Notes under the pieces: model-generated
Told to the model about the DNA's origin: nothing
Database searches by the model: none
What the model saw: the letters and a program-made list of their open reading frames with translations, nothing else
Source: Achromobacter sp.
GTDB taxonomy: Bacteria; Pseudomonadota; Gammaproteobacteria; Burkholderiales; Burkholderiaceae_B
Reading direction: 5' to 3'
NCBI GenBank assembly: GCA_003454835.1
Contig: DMTA01000393.1
Coordinates: 1 to 5,333, forward strand
Length of the DNA stretch: 5,333 bases
Program-made: the position numbers and the translations under genes
Part shown: in pieces, positions 4,467-5,333 of the stretch
Layout: each line of letters starts with the position of its first letter
Position numbering within the stretch: position 1 is the first letter of the stretch

Positions 4467-5333
4467 TCAAAGCGTGCCATCGCGCCGCGCTTCCAGCAGT
4501 TCCCAGCGCGCAAACTTCTCTTCGAGTTCGGTTTCGAGCTTGGCCAGTTCGCCGTTGATGCGGTCGACCTCGGCCGGCGCATCGCGGTAGAGGCTGCCGT
4601 CAGCAAGTTGGCCGGCCAATTCAGCTTGCTTTGCTTCGAGCGCGGCAATCGCGTCCGGCAGGCCTTCGAGTTCGCGCAGGTCCCAGGCGTTGATCTTGCC
4701 AGCCTTCGCAGGCTTGGGCTTCGCCGCCTTTGCTCTTGCGGCGCCGTCGTCAGCGGGTTTCGCTGCCTTGTCGGCCTCAGTCTGCGGAGCGACAGGCGCC
4801 GGACGCTGTGCGACCCATTCGTCGTAACCGCCCACATAATCGCGCCAGTGGCCCTCGCCTTCGTAGGCGATGGTCTGCGTGACGACGTTGTTGAGGAAGG
4901 CGCGATCATGGCTGACGAGCAGCACAGTGCCGGCGTACTCCTGCAGCAGTTCTTCCAGCAGTTCCAGCGTTTCGATGTCCAGATCGTTCGTGGGCTCGTC
5001 CAGCACCAGCACGTTGGCCGGCCGGGCAAAGAGCCGCGCCAGCAGCAGGCGCGCGCGTTCGCCGCCCGAAAGGCTGCGCACGGGCGAACCGGCGCGCGCC
5101 GGCGAGAACAGGAAATCGCCCAGGTAGGTCATCACGTGTTTGCGCAAGCCGCCGATCTCGACCCATTCGCTCCCCGGACTGATGATGTCGACAAGCGAAG
5201 CGTTTTCGTCGAGCTGCGCGCGCATTTGATCGAAGTAGGCGACGGCGACGTTGGTGCCCAGGCGCGTCGCACCGCTATCGGGCTGCAGTTCACCCAGGAT
5301 GAGCTTGAGCAGGGTGGTCTTGCCCGCGCCGTT
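4467..5333 (-). CDS. uup: ABC-F family ATPase, Uup-like, 3' part only (288 residues visible)
   Basis: This is the C-terminal part of a soluble double-cassette ABC-F ATPase. Uup is linked to ribosome function and to DNA stability (it affects precise transposon excision in E. coli). The fragment opens inside Walker A of the second cassette (NGAGKTT, visible residues 1-7), then signature LSGGERARLLLARLF (88-102), Walker B NVLVLDEPTNDLD (107-119) and the switch histidine in LLVSHDRAFL (H142). An Ala/Lys/Pro-rich linker (about 176-213) leads to a C-terminal coiled coil (214-288) with GLPDAIAALEAKQAEL and FARWELLEA, the trait that separates Uup from EttA-type members. No transmembrane segment is present, as expected. 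The first cassette and start lie beyond the right edge; full members have about 640 residues. The frame is intact from the edge to the TGA. Confidence 0.93.
   Translation of the reverse strand, partial: NGAGKTTLLKLILGELQPDSGATRLGTNVAVAYFDQMRAQLDENASLVDIISPGSEWVEIGGLRKHVMTYLGDFLFSPARAGSPVRSLSGGERARLLLARLFARPANVLVLDEPTNDLDIETLELLEELLQEYAGTVLLVSHDRAFLNNVVTQTIAYEGEGHWRDYVGGYDEWVAQRPAPVAPQTEADKAAKPADDGAARAKAAKPKPAKAGKINAWDLRELEGLPDAIAALEAKQAELAGQLADGSLYRDAPAEVDRINGELAKLETELEEKFARWELLEARRDGTL

Overview
The window looks like chromosomal DNA of a moderately GC-rich betaproteobacterium. Order Burkholderiales is most likely and Alcaligenaceae plausible, but the family is my inference. The basis is the 5S rRNA, the small membrane protein, a stand-alone SWIB protein, a class II dihydroorotase and an Uup-type ABC-F ATPase. 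I see no phage, plasmid, insertion sequence, CRISPR or defence gene.

Layout. Bases 1-268 hold a terminator-like hairpin at the window edge and a 10-copy tandem repeat with an 11-base unit; no 23S rRNA end was recognised. A 5S rRNA gene (269-382) follows with its own strong terminator, then a small three-helix membrane protein gene (543-908) and another terminator (924-953). Bases 954-1670 are a gene-free spacer packed with repeats: nested inverted repeats, a tandem array with a 13-base unit (1183-1338), an exact 33-base duplication made partly of three abutting palindromes (1408-1476), and a palindrome cluster (1481-1521).

The second half is ordinary, densely coding DNA. A SWIB-domain protein gene (1949-1671, minus strand) diverges from a two-gene plus-strand unit: an M20-family amidohydrolase (2097-3290), then pyrC, dihydroorotase (3301-4365), only 10 bases downstream. 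A strong symmetric terminator (4397-4434) separates pyrC from the convergent 3' end of an uup-like ABC-F ATPase gene, which runs off the right edge.

How the genes work together. pyrC catalyses a step of pyrimidine synthesis. The amidohydrolase ahead of it probably cleaves N-acyl amino acids and is probably co-transcribed, but I cannot show a pathway link. The other genes look like independent housekeeping units. The unusual content lies in the non-coding DNA, where two different short-period tandem arrays occur within about 1.2 kb. I found no convincing new multi-gene system.
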